Program-made: the position numbers and the translations under genes
In this document: positions 40,186-48,686 of the stretch, one piece after another
Layout of the letters: every line of letters starts with the position of its first letter
Position numbering within the stretch: position 1 is the first letter of the stretch
NCBI RefSeq assembly: GCF_003173615.1
Contig: NZ_QGNA01000003.1
Location: 124,001-188,000, forward strand
DNA from: Falsiroseomonas bella
GTDB taxonomy: Bacteria; Pseudomonadota; Alphaproteobacteria; Acetobacterales; Acetobacteraceae
Direction of reading: 5' to 3'
DNA length: 64,000 nucleotides
The notes under the pieces: model-generated
Databases searched by the model: none
What the model saw: only the letters and a program-made list of their open reading frames with translations
Told to the model about the DNA's origin: nothing

Positions 40186-40986
40186 TCATCCGCCGCGTTC
40201 CGCCCGCTTCGCCGCCACCCAGGCGGCCTCCATGCCGTCGAGGCCGGCATCCTGCGGCGCCTTGCCCTCCGCCGCGAGAAGCCGCTCGACCGCGCCGAAG
40301 CGGCGCTCGAACTTCGCATTCGCGGCGGCGAGACAGGCCTCGGGGTCGAGATCCAGCTTCCGGGCAAGGTTCGCCAGAACGAAGAGCAGGTCGCCCACCT
40401 CATCGGCCTGGCGCGCCTTGTCGGCGGCCGGAAGCTCGGCCCTGAGCTCGCCGGCTTCCTCCTCCAGCTTGTCGAGCACCGCGGCGGCGTCGGGCCAGTC
40501 GAAGCCGACGCGCGCGGCGCGGCGGGTCAGCTTGAGGGCGCGGGTGAGGGCAGGGAGGCCGGGCGGGATTCCGGCGAGCGTGCCGGTCTCGGCGCGGGCC
40601 TGTCGCTCGGCCGCCTTCTGGACCTCCCAGGCCGCGGTCTGGGCTTCCGCCGAACGCATCTCGGCTTCGCCGAACACATGAGGATGACGGCGGATCATCT
40701 TGTTGCTGATGGAGCCCGCGACCTCGGCGAAGTCGAACCGGCCAGCCTCGCGTGCCATCTGGGCATGATAGACGACCTGGAAAAGCAGATCCCCAAGTTC
40801 GTCCTGCAAGATGCTGAAATCCGGGCCTTTCGCGATGGCGTCCGCCACCTCATAGGCTTCCTCGACCGTGTAGGGCGCGATGGTGGAGAAATCCTGCTCG
40901 CGATCCCATGGGCAGCCATCGGGCGCCCGCAGCCGGGCCATGATGTCGAGCAGGCGCAGGATCGCGGCGGCGGGATCGGCGGCCAT
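40186..40986 (-). CDS. mazG: nucleoside triphosphate pyrophosphohydrolase MazG
   Basis: A 266-residue enzyme with two MazG domains that hydrolyse NTPs to NMP and pyrophosphate. The first domain has CPWDREQDFSTIAPYTVEEA and the metal-binding ELGDLLFQVV; the second has EEEAGELRAEL and DEVGDLLFVLANLAR. I start at MAADPAAAILRLLDIMARL; the earlier in-frame sequence is not conserved. It is divergent from a small exported protein gene. Confidence 0.95.
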   Translation of the reverse strand: MAADPAAAILRLLDIMARLRAPDGCPWDREQDFSTIAPYTVEEAYEVADAIAKGPDFSILQDELGDLLFQVVYHAQMAREAGRFDFAEVAGSISNKMIRRHPHVFGEAEMRSAEAQTAAWEVQKAAERQARAETGTLAGIPPGLPALTRALKLTRRAARVGFDWPDAAAVLDKLEEEAGELRAELPAADKARQADEVGDLLFVLANLARKLDLDPEACLAAANAKFERRFGAVERLLAAEGKAPQDAGLDGMEAAWVAAKRAERGG

Positions 40987-41141
40987 CGGGGACTCCGGGA
41001 CAGGTGGAAGAGGTCTCGCGCGGTGCGTGGCGGGCAGCAAGCATGCGTGACGCCGCACAACATTCGTAAAAACTTCGGGCCATCTTCGGCAAATAAGATG
41101 CATGTTTGCCGCCGCGGCGATGCGCCGCGACGGAGGCAGAC

Positions 41142-41537
41142 ATGATCCAAGTCCGGATGCTGCTTACAGCGGCCGTTCTGGTCGCTGCCATGCCCCGGCC
41201 GGGAGGGGCGCAGTCCTACAGTCCGGGCCTCGATCCCGGTTGTGCCCGGGAGCGGGACGGAGTGCTGGCCGAGGCTGGCACGCCGGGGATGCTGCGCATC
41301 CTGGCCTTCGAGGCACTGGAGGTCTGCGTGGCCGAGCACGCCATCGCGGAGGCCGGCGCCCGCAGCCAGTCCGCCGCGCCGGCGACGGCCCGGGCTCTCG
41401 CGGCCTGCGCGGCGGAGCGCCAGGCATTCTGGGCGGAGGAGACCACGCCCGGCATCCTGAAACGCCTGACGGGCGAGGCGCTGGATCGCTGCCTCGACCG
41501 GAGGATGATGGAGCAGGCGAGGGTCAGCGCACGCTGA
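41142..41537 (+). CDS. small exported hypothetical protein
   Basis: A 131-residue protein with a signal peptide (MIQVRMLLTAAVLVAAMPRP... ending GGA-Q) and a GGAGG ribosome binding site. The mature part is helical with four cysteines and an internal repeat: AGTPGMLRILAFEALEVC and ETTPGILKRLTGEALDRC align well. It therefore consists of two copies of a roughly 45-residue unit, each with two cysteines. No family is recognised. The upstream gap carries a CGGCAAA/TTTGCCG inverted repeat (41087-41111). Confidence 0.75.
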   Translation: MIQVRMLLTAAVLVAAMPRPGGAQSYSPGLDPGCARERDGVLAEAGTPGMLRILAFEALEVCVAEHAIAEAGARSQSAAPATARALAACAAERQAFWAEETTPGILKRLTGEALDRCLDRRMMEQARVSAR

Positions 41538-41550
41538 AGCCGGGCACCGG

Positions 41551-41610
41551 TTTTCCCCAGATCCGCTTGCCGCATAAGATATATTATGGAAAAAAAGAAG
41601 CTGGGGAAAA
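41551..41610. repeat. AT-rich nested inverted repeat
   Basis: TTTTCCCCAG (41551-41560) and its exact complement CTGGGGAAAA (41601-41610) flank a 40-bp AT-rich core. The core has its own CATAA-N6-TTATG dyad (near 41571-41586) and a run of seven A. It fills the convergent gap between the small exported protein and the PhnP-like hydrolase. It could serve as a bidirectional terminator or a binding site; the wide loop makes a simple terminator less convincing. Confidence 0.7.
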
Positions 41611-41639
41611 GGCGGTGGAAAGCGCGGCCGCCGGGCCTC

Positions 41640-42437
41640 TCAGGCCTCCGGCACCTGCAGCACCATGCCGTCATGGCCGGGCTCGATCCCGGCCGGCAGG
41701 TTCGCGCGCAGCCAGGCCCAGTCCAGGTCGATGCCCATATGCGTCAGAATGGTGCGCCGCGGCTTCAGGCGCGCCGCCCAGTCGCAGACAAGCGCGACAT
41801 GCGCGTGCACCGGATGCGGCTCGCGCTGGAAACAGCCGACCACCCAGGTGTCCAGCCCTGCAAGGGCCGCCAGGCTTTCGGCCGGAAAAGCCAGCACGTC
41901 GGTGCAATAGGCGAAGCCGCCGATGCGGAAACCCAGCGTCTCCATAACCCGATGGTCCTGGCGAAGTACGCGCACCGCGATCCCGGCCATGTCCACCACC
42001 TCCCCCGGCGCGATCGGCCGAGGGGTCAGCGACGGGCGGTAGAAGCCCTGCGGCGGCGGCGGATGGAAGGCGTAGCCGAAGCGGCTGCGCAGCTCCGACA
42101 GGGTCAGGTAGGTCCCGAAGGCGTCAATGGGGCCGCCGCGGATGCGGTTGACGATCCGCAGCTCGTCCAGCCCCATGACATGGTCCGCATGGGTGTGGGT
42201 GATGGCCACCGCGTCCAGTCGCCCGATCCCCGCCGCCAGCAGCTGCGCCCGCAGGTCCGGCCCGGCATCGATCAGCAGCCGCCGTCCCTCGCCATCCTCC
42301 ACCACGGCGGCGCTGCGCGTGCGCCGGTTGCGCGGCTCGGCCGGATCGCAGGCGCCCCAGTTTCCCCGGCCATCGGCGCCCCCGAGCAGCGGCACGCCGC
42401 CGGACCCGCCGCAGCCGAGGAGCGTGACGCGGATCAC
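41640..42437 (-). CDS. MBL-fold metallo-hydrolase (PhnP/cyclic phosphodiesterase-like)
   Basis: A 265-residue metallo-beta-lactamase fold protein. The metal site is THTHADHVMGLDELR, with LIDAGPDLRAQ before it and late TILTHMGIDLDW. The N-terminal LLGCGGSGGVPLLGG and the CDPAEPRNRRTRSA segment match the PhnP-like group of 1,2-cyclic phosphodiesterases. The start is GTG overlapping the tatD stop (GTGA). The metG-tatD-MBL order is conserved among many alphaproteobacteria. Confidence 0.9.
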   Translation of the reverse strand: MIRVTLLGCGGSGGVPLLGGADGRGNWGACDPAEPRNRRTRSAAVVEDGEGRRLLIDAGPDLRAQLLAAGIGRLDAVAITHTHADHVMGLDELRIVNRIRGGPIDAFGTYLTLSELRSRFGYAFHPPPPQGFYRPSLTPRPIAPGEVVDMAGIAVRVLRQDHRVMETLGFRIGGFAYCTDVLAFPAESLAALAGLDTWVVGCFQREPHPVHAHVALVCDWAARLKPRRTILTHMGIDLDWAWLRANLPAGIEPGHDGMVLQVPEA

Positions 42438-43213
42438 GCGGCCGCCGACCTCTGGAACAGACGGTGAAAATTGGCCGTCGTCAGTTCGGCCAGCGCCGCC
42501 ATGCCGAGGCCCCGCACCTGCGCGAGCTTCGCCGCGGTGTGGACCACGAAGGCGGGCTCGCAGCGCTTCCCGCGCAGCGGCACGGGCGCGAGATAGGGGC
42601 TGTCGGTCTCGACCAGGATGCGGTCGGCCGGCATCTCGGCCGCGACCGCCCGGTTCTCCTCCGACTTCGGGAAGGTCAGGATCCCGCTGAAGGACACGTA
42701 GCCGCCGAGGCGGATCGCCGTCCGTGCCAGTTCCGGCCCGGAGGAGAAGCAATGCAGCAGGAAGGGGAATCTTCCCTGCTCCGTCTCCTCCGTGAGGATC
42801 GCCGCAATGTCGGCATCCGCGTCGCGCGCATGGATCACCAGCGGCAGGCCGGAGACGCGCGCGGCGGCGATGTGGCGCCGGAAGCTTTCGGCCTGCGCCG
42901 GACGCGGCGCCTTGTCGTAGAAGTAGTCCAGCCCGGATTCGCCGATGCCGATCACCCGCGGATGATCCGCCGCGCGCAATATCTCGTCCACCCCCGGCGG
43001 CTCGCGCTCGCCGGCATTGTGCGGATGGATGCCGACGGTGGCGAAGACGCCTTCGTAGGTCTCGGCGATCCGCCGCACCGTCGCGGCCTGCTCGCCGAGC
43101 CGCGTGCCGATGGTGACCATCCGGCCCACGCCGGCCTCCCGCGCGCGGGCGACCACGGCGGCCTGTTCCTCGCCCTGGAAATGGTCGAGGTGGCAATGAC
43201 TGTCGACAAGCAT
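42434..43213 (-). CDS. TatD family DNase/hydrolase
   Basis: A 259-residue metal-dependent hydrolase. Metal ligands are seen in LVDSHCHLDHFQGEE, GIGESGLDYFYDKAP, VIHARDADADI, HCFSSGPELA and VETDSPYLAPVP. TatD proteins are 3'-5' DNases or quality-control hydrolases. It lies 2 bp after metG and overlaps the PhnP-like gene, so the three form one unit. Confidence 0.94.
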   Translation of the reverse strand: MLVDSHCHLDHFQGEEQAAVVARAREAGVGRMVTIGTRLGEQAATVRRIAETYEGVFATVGIHPHNAGEREPPGVDEILRAADHPRVIGIGESGLDYFYDKAPRPAQAESFRRHIAAARVSGLPLVIHARDADADIAAILTEETEQGRFPFLLHCFSSGPELARTAIRLGGYVSFSGILTFPKSEENRAVAAEMPADRILVETDSPYLAPVPLRGKRCEPAFVVHTAAKLAQVRGLGMAALAELTTANFHRLFQRSAAA

Positions 43214-43215
43214 GG

Positions 43216-44763
43216 TCAGGCGGCGGCCTCGATCTTCGCGAAGAGCGGCGCCGGCGGCGGCAGGGCGAGGCCGCCGGGCAACGGCACCGCGAGGTCGCCG
43301 AGCCCCCTCGCCTGCTCCGGCACGCCAAGCTGGTCCAGCAGCTTCGCCATGCTGCCGGGCATGAAGGGCTGCAGCAGCGTCGCGAAGGTCCTTAGCGCGT
43401 CGTGCAGGTGGCGCAGCACCGCCTCCATCCGCGCCGGATCGGTCTTCTTCAGCGCCCAGGGCGCCTGCTCGGTGATGTAGCCATTGGCGTCGCGCACCAC
43501 CGACATCACCGCCTCAAGCGCCAGGTGGAATTCCTGGCGGTCGAGATGCGCGGCCACCTGGCCGGCCAGCGCATCCAGCTGCGCGCCAAGCCCGGCATCG
43601 CCCGGCGCCCGCGCGGCGGGCGCTGGCAGCTTCGCATCGCAATTCCGCTGGATCAGCGAGAGCGTTCTGTTTGCGAGATTCCCGAGCGCATTCGCCAGTT
43701 CGCCATTGTTCCGCCCGATCAGCGCGGCGCGGGAGAAGTCGCCATCCTGGCCGAAGGGCACCTCCCGCAGCAGGAAATACCGGATCGGGTCCAGCCCGAA
43801 CTCCGCCACCAGCGCCACGGGGTCGATGACATTGCCGAGGGACTTCGAGATCTTCTGTCCCTCGTTCGTCCACCAGCCATGCGCGAAGACGCGCTGCGGC
43901 GGCGCGATGCCCGCGGCCATCAGGAAGGCCGGCCAGTAGATCGCGTGGAAGCGGACGATGTCCTTCCCGACGAAGTGGATATCGGCCGGCCACCATTTCT
44001 GGAAAGCTTCAGGATCAGCGGGATAGCCTGCGGCCGTGATGTAGTTCGTCAGCGCATCCAGCCAGACATACATCACATGCGCCGCATCGCCCGGCACCGG
44101 AACGCCCCAGCGGAAGGAGGTGCGGCTGATCGAGAGGTCGCCGAGGCCAGATTTAACAAACGCAATCACTTCGTTGCGACGGCTCGCAGGCAGGATGAAG
44201 TCCGGGTTGGCCTCGTAATGGGCCAGCAGCCGCTCCTGCCAGGCCGACAGGCGGAAGAAATAGGATGGCTCCTTCACCCAGGCGACCGGCGCGCCGCTCG
44301 GCGCATATTTCACGCCGTCGCGCTCGGTGAGCTCGTCCGGGCCGTAGAAGGCCTCGTCCCGCACGGCGTACCAACCCTCGTAATGGCCGAGGTAGATCTC
44401 GCCATTGGCGACCAGCTTGTCCCACAGCGTCGTGCAGGCCAGCTTGTGGCGGGCCTCGGTCGTGCGGATGAAGTCGTCGATCGAGAGGCCCATGGTCACG
44501 GCCAGGTCGCGGAAATGCTGGCTCACCTGGTCGGTGAAGGCCTGCGGTTCCATCCCGGCGTCCTGCGCGGCCTTCTCGACCTTCTGGCCGTGCTCGTCGG
44601 TGCCGGTGAGGAAGAAGACCTCCCTACCCTGCAGCCGGCGCCACCGCGCCAGCACATCGGCCGCCAGCGAGGTGTAGGCGTGGCCGATATGGGGCTTGTC
44701 GTTGACGTAGTAGATCGGCGTCGTGATGAAGCAGGGCCGCCGATCGGTTCCGGTCTCGGGCAC
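43216..44763 (-). CDS. metG: methionyl-tRNA synthetase
   Basis: A class I synthetase of 515 residues, the short form without the C-terminal tRNA-binding extension. HIGH motif is PHIGHAYTSLAADV and the KMSKS motif is the variant GQKISKSLGNV. The single connective peptide lacks the zinc-binding cysteines of the long form. It charges both initiator and elongator methionine tRNAs. The gap of 29 bp to holB suggests the holB-metG-tatD order is one operon. Confidence 0.96.
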   Translation of the reverse strand: MPETGTDRRPCFITTPIYYVNDKPHIGHAYTSLAADVLARWRRLQGREVFFLTGTDEHGQKVEKAAQDAGMEPQAFTDQVSQHFRDLAVTMGLSIDDFIRTTEARHKLACTTLWDKLVANGEIYLGHYEGWYAVRDEAFYGPDELTERDGVKYAPSGAPVAWVKEPSYFFRLSAWQERLLAHYEANPDFILPASRRNEVIAFVKSGLGDLSISRTSFRWGVPVPGDAAHVMYVWLDALTNYITAAGYPADPEAFQKWWPADIHFVGKDIVRFHAIYWPAFLMAAGIAPPQRVFAHGWWTNEGQKISKSLGNVIDPVALVAEFGLDPIRYFLLREVPFGQDGDFSRAALIGRNNGELANALGNLANRTLSLIQRNCDAKLPAPAARAPGDAGLGAQLDALAGQVAAHLDRQEFHLALEAVMSVVRDANGYITEQAPWALKKTDPARMEAVLRHLHDALRTFATLLQPFMPGSMAKLLDQLGVPEQARGLGDLAVPLPGGLALPPPAPLFAKIEAAA

Positions 44764-44792
44764 GGTGGTCTTCCGGGTTCTGCCGCCAGGGC

Positions 44793-45851
44793 TCAGCGCC
44801 GCGGCGGGGTGAGCCAGCCGAGGGCGGTCAATACGGCCTGCTTGCGGTCGAGGCTCAGCACGTCCGTCTCGGCGGCGAGGCGGCCGAGGCTATCCCACAG
44901 GGTGGACCACTCGGCAAGCGGACGCAGCGCCAGCCACCCCGGCGCCGCGCCGCCGCGGGCCGCCTGCCGCACCGCCCCCGAGATCGCCTGGCGCAGCAGC
45001 GCCATGAAGGTGACGAAGGCGCTGCCGTCGCGCTTGGCCGCGACCTGGTCGGCGACGGCATGCCAGCGGCGCCAGTCGCCCGTGGCGAGCCCGGCCAGCA
45101 CGCCATCCACCAGTTCCTGCAACGCGAGCCCCTCGCCTTCAGCCAGCGCCAACGCCTGGCCGGGCGAGCCCTCCGCGATCGCGGCCAGCCGCACCCGGTC
45201 GGCCGCCGGCATCTCCGGCCGCTGGCGCGCCAGCACGGACGCAGTCTCGACCTCGCTGAGCGGGGCGAGGTCCAGCCGGCGGCAGCGGCTTCGGATGGTG
45301 GGCAGCAGCCGGTCGGGGGCAGGCGTCGTCAGCATCAGCACGGCGCGCGGCGGCGGTTCCTCCAGCGTCTTGAGCAGCGCATTCGCCGCTTCGCCGCGCA
45401 TCGTCTCGGCATGGTCCACCAGCACGAAGCGCCAGGCGCCCTCCCCTGGCGTCAGCGCCAGTTTCTGGATGGCACGGCGGACATCCTCGATCTTGATCAG
45501 CGCCCTCACGCCGCTGCCGGCTTCCGGCCGGAGCGCGAAGAGGTCGGCGTGGCTGCCGGCGGCGACGCGGCGGAACACAGGGTTCTCGGGCGGCAGGTGC
45601 AGCGGTGGCGCGCCGGGCGTGGGGGGCTGGTCCGCGCCGCCGGCCAGCAGCCAGCGGCCGAAGCGATAGGCGAGCGTCGCCTTGCCGATCCCGGGCGGCC
45701 CGGCGAGCAGCCAGGCATGCGGCAGCCGCCCGGACCGCGCGGCGGCCTCCAGCACGGCCGCGGCCGCTTCGTGGCCAACCAGGTCGGGATTGGCGCGGAC
45801 CGGAAGGTCCTCGTCCTCCTCGAAGACAACGGGCTTCGGCGCGCGCGCCAT
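44793..45851 (-). CDS. holB: DNA polymerase III subunit delta'
   Basis: A 352-residue clamp-loader subunit. It has GHEAAAAVLEAAARSGRLPH at the N-terminus, a P-loop remnant GPPGIGKATLAYRFGR, and FVLVDHAETMRGEAANALLK followed by the SRC-type LLPTIRSRCRRLDL. Delta' is the stator of the clamp loader. It begins 3 bp after tmk, the usual alphaproteobacterial pairing. Confidence 0.93.
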   Translation of the reverse strand: MARAPKPVVFEEDEDLPVRANPDLVGHEAAAAVLEAAARSGRLPHAWLLAGPPGIGKATLAYRFGRWLLAGGADQPPTPGAPPLHLPPENPVFRRVAAGSHADLFALRPEAGSGVRALIKIEDVRRAIQKLALTPGEGAWRFVLVDHAETMRGEAANALLKTLEEPPPRAVLMLTTPAPDRLLPTIRSRCRRLDLAPLSEVETASVLARQRPEMPAADRVRLAAIAEGSPGQALALAEGEGLALQELVDGVLAGLATGDWRRWHAVADQVAAKRDGSAFVTFMALLRQAISGAVRQAARGGAAPGWLALRPLAEWSTLWDSLGRLAAETDVLSLDRKQAVLTALGWLTPPRR

Positions 45852-45854
45852 GGC

Positions 45855-46484
45855 TCAGGCGGCGCGGCCGAGGCGCGCGGCGACGGTCGAGAGGATGTCG
45901 GCGAAGACCGCCTCGGCCGGACGCGCCGCATCGAGCACGGCGCAGCGATGGGGCTCGGCGGCGGCTATTGCGAGGAAGCCGGCGCGCACCCGGGCATGGA
46001 AGCCGCCATCCAGCCGCTCATAGCGGTCCGCGGCCGCGCCGCGGGCCATGGCGCGCGCCATGCCGGCCTCGGGCGCGATGTCGAGGATCAGCGTCAGGTC
46101 CGGCGCCAGACCTTCCAGCGCGAGCTCGGCCAGACGTCCATAGACCTCTCCCGCCACGCCCTGGCCGTGGCACTGGTAGGCGCGGGTGGAGTCCGCGAAG
46201 CGGTCGCAGACCACCCACATCCCGGCCGCGAGCGCGGGCCGGATGGTGGCGACGACATGCTCGCGCCGGGCGGCGAACATCAGCATAGCCTCGGCGACGG
46301 GGTCGAAGCCCTGGCCTTCCAGCAGCACGCTGCGGATCGCCTCCGCCCCGGCCGAGCCGCCAGGCTCGCGGGTGAGCAGCACCGGCAGCCCCTGCCTCGC
46401 CAGATGCGCGGCAAGCCAGCGCGCCTGGGTGGACTTCCCGCCGCCCTCGCCGCCTTCGAAAGTGATGAAGCGCCCGCGCGTCAC
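45855..46484 (-). CDS. tmk: thymidylate kinase
   Basis: A 209-residue dTMP kinase. P-loop FEGGEGGGKSTQARWLA, the DRFADSTRAYQC motif and the late lid region MARGAAADRYERL are present. It provides dTDP for DNA synthesis and is co-transcribed with holB. It follows the D,D-carboxypeptidase gene at a distance of 34 bp, so the leftward unit may start further upstream. Confidence 0.95.
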   Translation of the reverse strand: MTRGRFITFEGGEGGGKSTQARWLAAHLARQGLPVLLTREPGGSAGAEAIRSVLLEGQGFDPVAEAMLMFAARREHVVATIRPALAAGMWVVCDRFADSTRAYQCHGQGVAGEVYGRLAELALEGLAPDLTLILDIAPEAGMARAMARGAAADRYERLDGGFHARVRAGFLAIAAAEPHRCAVLDAARPAEAVFADILSTVAARLGRAA

Positions 46485-46518
46485 GCGCCGTGCCCCATGC
46501 CGCGCGCCGTCACGCCGC

Positions 46519-47724
46519 TCAGCCGCCGAACCAGCGCCCGATCACGGCAGGGATGCGCGGGAGCAGGCCCAGGCGGTCCACATCGGCGCCGGCGATCAGC
46601 GGCACCGTCATCTCCGGCACGCCCTGCCCGCTCACCAGCAACCGCCCGATCTCCTGCCCCTTGGCGACCGGCGCCGGGATCGGCGCGTCGAAGCGCACCT
46701 TCGCCTGCAGGCTGGTGCGCCAGGCGCGCGGCATGGTCAGCACCAGGTCGCGCCCGGTCACCAGCGGCACCGTCGGCCGTTCGCCCAGATACACGGGCAC
46801 GTCCTCGACCGTGTCGGCGGCGCGGAACATCACGACGTTGTCGAACTCCCGAAAACCCCATTCCAGCAGCCGCGCGCTCTCCTCCGCCCGCGCCCGCATC
46901 GAGGGCAGGCCGTTCACCACCAGGATCAGCCGCCGCCCGTTGCGGATCGCGCTCGCGGTGAGGCCATAGCCCGCTTCCTCCGTATGGCCGGTCTTGAGGC
47001 CATCGGCGCCGGGCACGCGCGCGAGCGTGGGGTTGCGGTTCTCCTGGGTGATGTCGTTCCAGCGGAAGCTGCGCTCGTTATAGAAGCGGTAGTATTCGGG
47101 GTGGTCGCTGATGATGCGCCGGGCCAGCGTGGCCAGGTCCCGCGCGGTCATGCGGTGCTCCGGGTCCGGCCAGCCGGTGGCGTTGCGGAAGACGCTGTCG
47201 CGCAGGCCGATCCGGCGGCCGACCTCGTTCATCAGCTCGGCGAATTGCTGCTCGGAGCCGCTGATCCCCTCGGCCAGCACGATGCAGGCGTCGTTGCCGG
47301 ACTGGACGATGACGCCGCGCGCCAGGTCCTCCACGCTGATCTGGCTGCCGATCTGGACGAACATCTTGGACCCGCCCATCCGCCAGGCCCGCTCGCTGAC
47401 CGGCAGCTGCTGGTCGAGGCGGAGTCGGCCCTGCTTCAGCAGGTCGAAGACGACATACATCGTCATCAGCTTCGACATAGAGCTCGGCGGCATCCGCTCC
47501 TCGGCGTTCTTCTCGAGCAGCACCGCGCCGGTGTCGAAATCGATCAGCAGGGCCTGACGCGCCTGGGTGTCCACCGGGCCGAGCGGGCTGCTGGCGGGCG
47601 TGGAGGGCGGCGCGGCGGGCGGCGCCGGGCGCTGCGGGCGCCGCTGCTGCGCGAGCGCCTCCCCGGCCAGCAGCGGGCTGCCCGCGAGGCCCGCGGCAGC
47701 CAGCATCACGTCACGACGGCGCAT
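46519..47724 (-). CDS. D-alanyl-D-alanine carboxypeptidase (low-molecular-weight PBP)
   Basis: A 401-residue periplasmic serine peptidase that trims peptidoglycan stem peptides. Active-site motifs are SSMSKL (SxxK), SGNDAC (SxN) and KTGHTEEAGYG (KTG). A C-terminal PBP5-type beta domain follows. The signal region MRRRDVMLAAAGLAG carries consecutive arginines and a Tat-like look. An ATG six codons earlier is an alternative start. With RlpA and MltB upstream it makes a small cell-wall remodelling cluster. Confidence 0.93.
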   Translation of the reverse strand: MRRRDVMLAAAGLAGSPLLAGEALAQQRRPQRPAPPAAPPSTPASSPLGPVDTQARQALLIDFDTGAVLLEKNAEERMPPSSMSKLMTMYVVFDLLKQGRLRLDQQLPVSERAWRMGGSKMFVQIGSQISVEDLARGVIVQSGNDACIVLAEGISGSEQQFAELMNEVGRRIGLRDSVFRNATGWPDPEHRMTARDLATLARRIISDHPEYYRFYNERSFRWNDITQENRNPTLARVPGADGLKTGHTEEAGYGLTASAIRNGRRLILVVNGLPSMRARAEESARLLEWGFREFDNVVMFRAADTVEDVPVYLGERPTVPLVTGRDLVLTMPRAWRTSLQAKVRFDAPIPAPVAKGQEIGRLLVSGQGVPEMTVPLIAGADVDRLGLLPRIPAVIGRWFGG

Positions 47725-47777
47725 CGCCCATCCCCCAAGCACCGGCCGGGCGAGCCGGCGCGTCCAACGACTCGCGC

Positions 47778-48680
47778 TCAGTCCACCAGGATCCTGGCTT
47801 CCGATACGCCCGCACGGAGAGTCCGCTCAAGCGCGCGATCGGCCTCCGCCACGCTGGCGAGGGGGCCGATCCGCACGCGGAAGCTTTGCCGGCCGCGCGG
47901 CCCGATCGCCTCGACCCCGCCGCCGATGCGCGCCGCCTGCTGCTGCGCCAGGTCGCGCCGGCCGAAGGTCGCGGCTTCCACATAGAGCCGGCCGGGCTGG
48001 GCGGGAACGCGCGCCACGCGCTCCGGCAGGCGCGCGGGCGGCGCGCCCGAGGCCGGTGCCGCAGCGGCGGGCGAGGCGGCCACGCCAGGAAGCGCCCGCG
48101 CCTCCCGCACCCGCGCCGCCTGCGCCGCGCCGGGCGGCGGCGCCAGGTCTTCCCGCTGCACGGGGCCGAGCGGTGCCGTCGCCACGGCGAGGCGCGGAGC
48201 CTCCTCGTTCGGCAGGCCGGCGGCCAGCGCCTGGCTCGCCTCCGGCGCCACGGCGATCCGCACCTGCGCCGCGCCTCCGGGGCGGAGCCCGATCAGCTCC
48301 GCCGCGCGGCGCGAGAGCTCCACCATGCGGCCGGGATTGGCCGGGCCGCGGTCGTTCACGCGCACCTCGATCTCCAGGCCGGTCTCCAGGTTGGTCACGC
48401 GCAGGATGGCGGGAAGCTGGAGCGTGCGATGGCCGGCGGTCAGCGCCTGCGGGTCATGCACCTCGCCATTGGCGGTGCGGCGCCCGGCCCGCGTGTCGGC
48501 GGCGACGCTGGCCAGGCCGGTCTGCACCAGCCCGAAATCCTCGCGCGGATAGGACCATACGCCGCCGAGCTGGTACGGCGCGCCAACCATGTAGCGCGGC
48601 TGCGGCGTGGGTTGCGGCGCGCAGGCGGCGATGCCGGCCAGCGGCAGCAGCAGCAGCCGGCGGCGGCCGGGGCCTGCCAT
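47778..48680 (-). CDS. rlpA: RlpA-like septal lytic transglycosylase with SPOR domain
   Basis: A 300-residue lipoprotein: signal peptide with lipobox LAGIAAC, a double-psi beta-barrel domain (about 45-150, TRAGRRTANGEVHDPQALTA and VRVNDRGPANPGRMVELSR), a low-complexity linker and a C-terminal SPOR domain (about 225-300). RlpA cleaves glycan strands without stem peptides at the septum. It sits between mltB and the carboxypeptidase on the same strand. Confidence 0.93.
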   Translation of the reverse strand: MAGPGRRRLLLLPLAGIAACAPQPTPQPRYMVGAPYQLGGVWSYPREDFGLVQTGLASVAADTRAGRRTANGEVHDPQALTAGHRTLQLPAILRVTNLETGLEIEVRVNDRGPANPGRMVELSRRAAELIGLRPGGAAQVRIAVAPEASQALAAGLPNEEAPRLAVATAPLGPVQREDLAPPPGAAQAARVREARALPGVAASPAAAAPASGAPPARLPERVARVPAQPGRLYVEAATFGRRDLAQQQAARIGGGVEAIGPRGRQSFRVRIGPLASVAEADRALERTLRAGVSEARILVD

Positions 48681-48686
48681 GCCGCC

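Noticed and set aside
41640-43328. Single fused TatD-MBL protein of 562 codons
   Set aside because: The long frame is the antisense-free extension of the MBL gene into tatD in another frame; tatD has its own complete frame and stop at 42434, with GTGA overlap.
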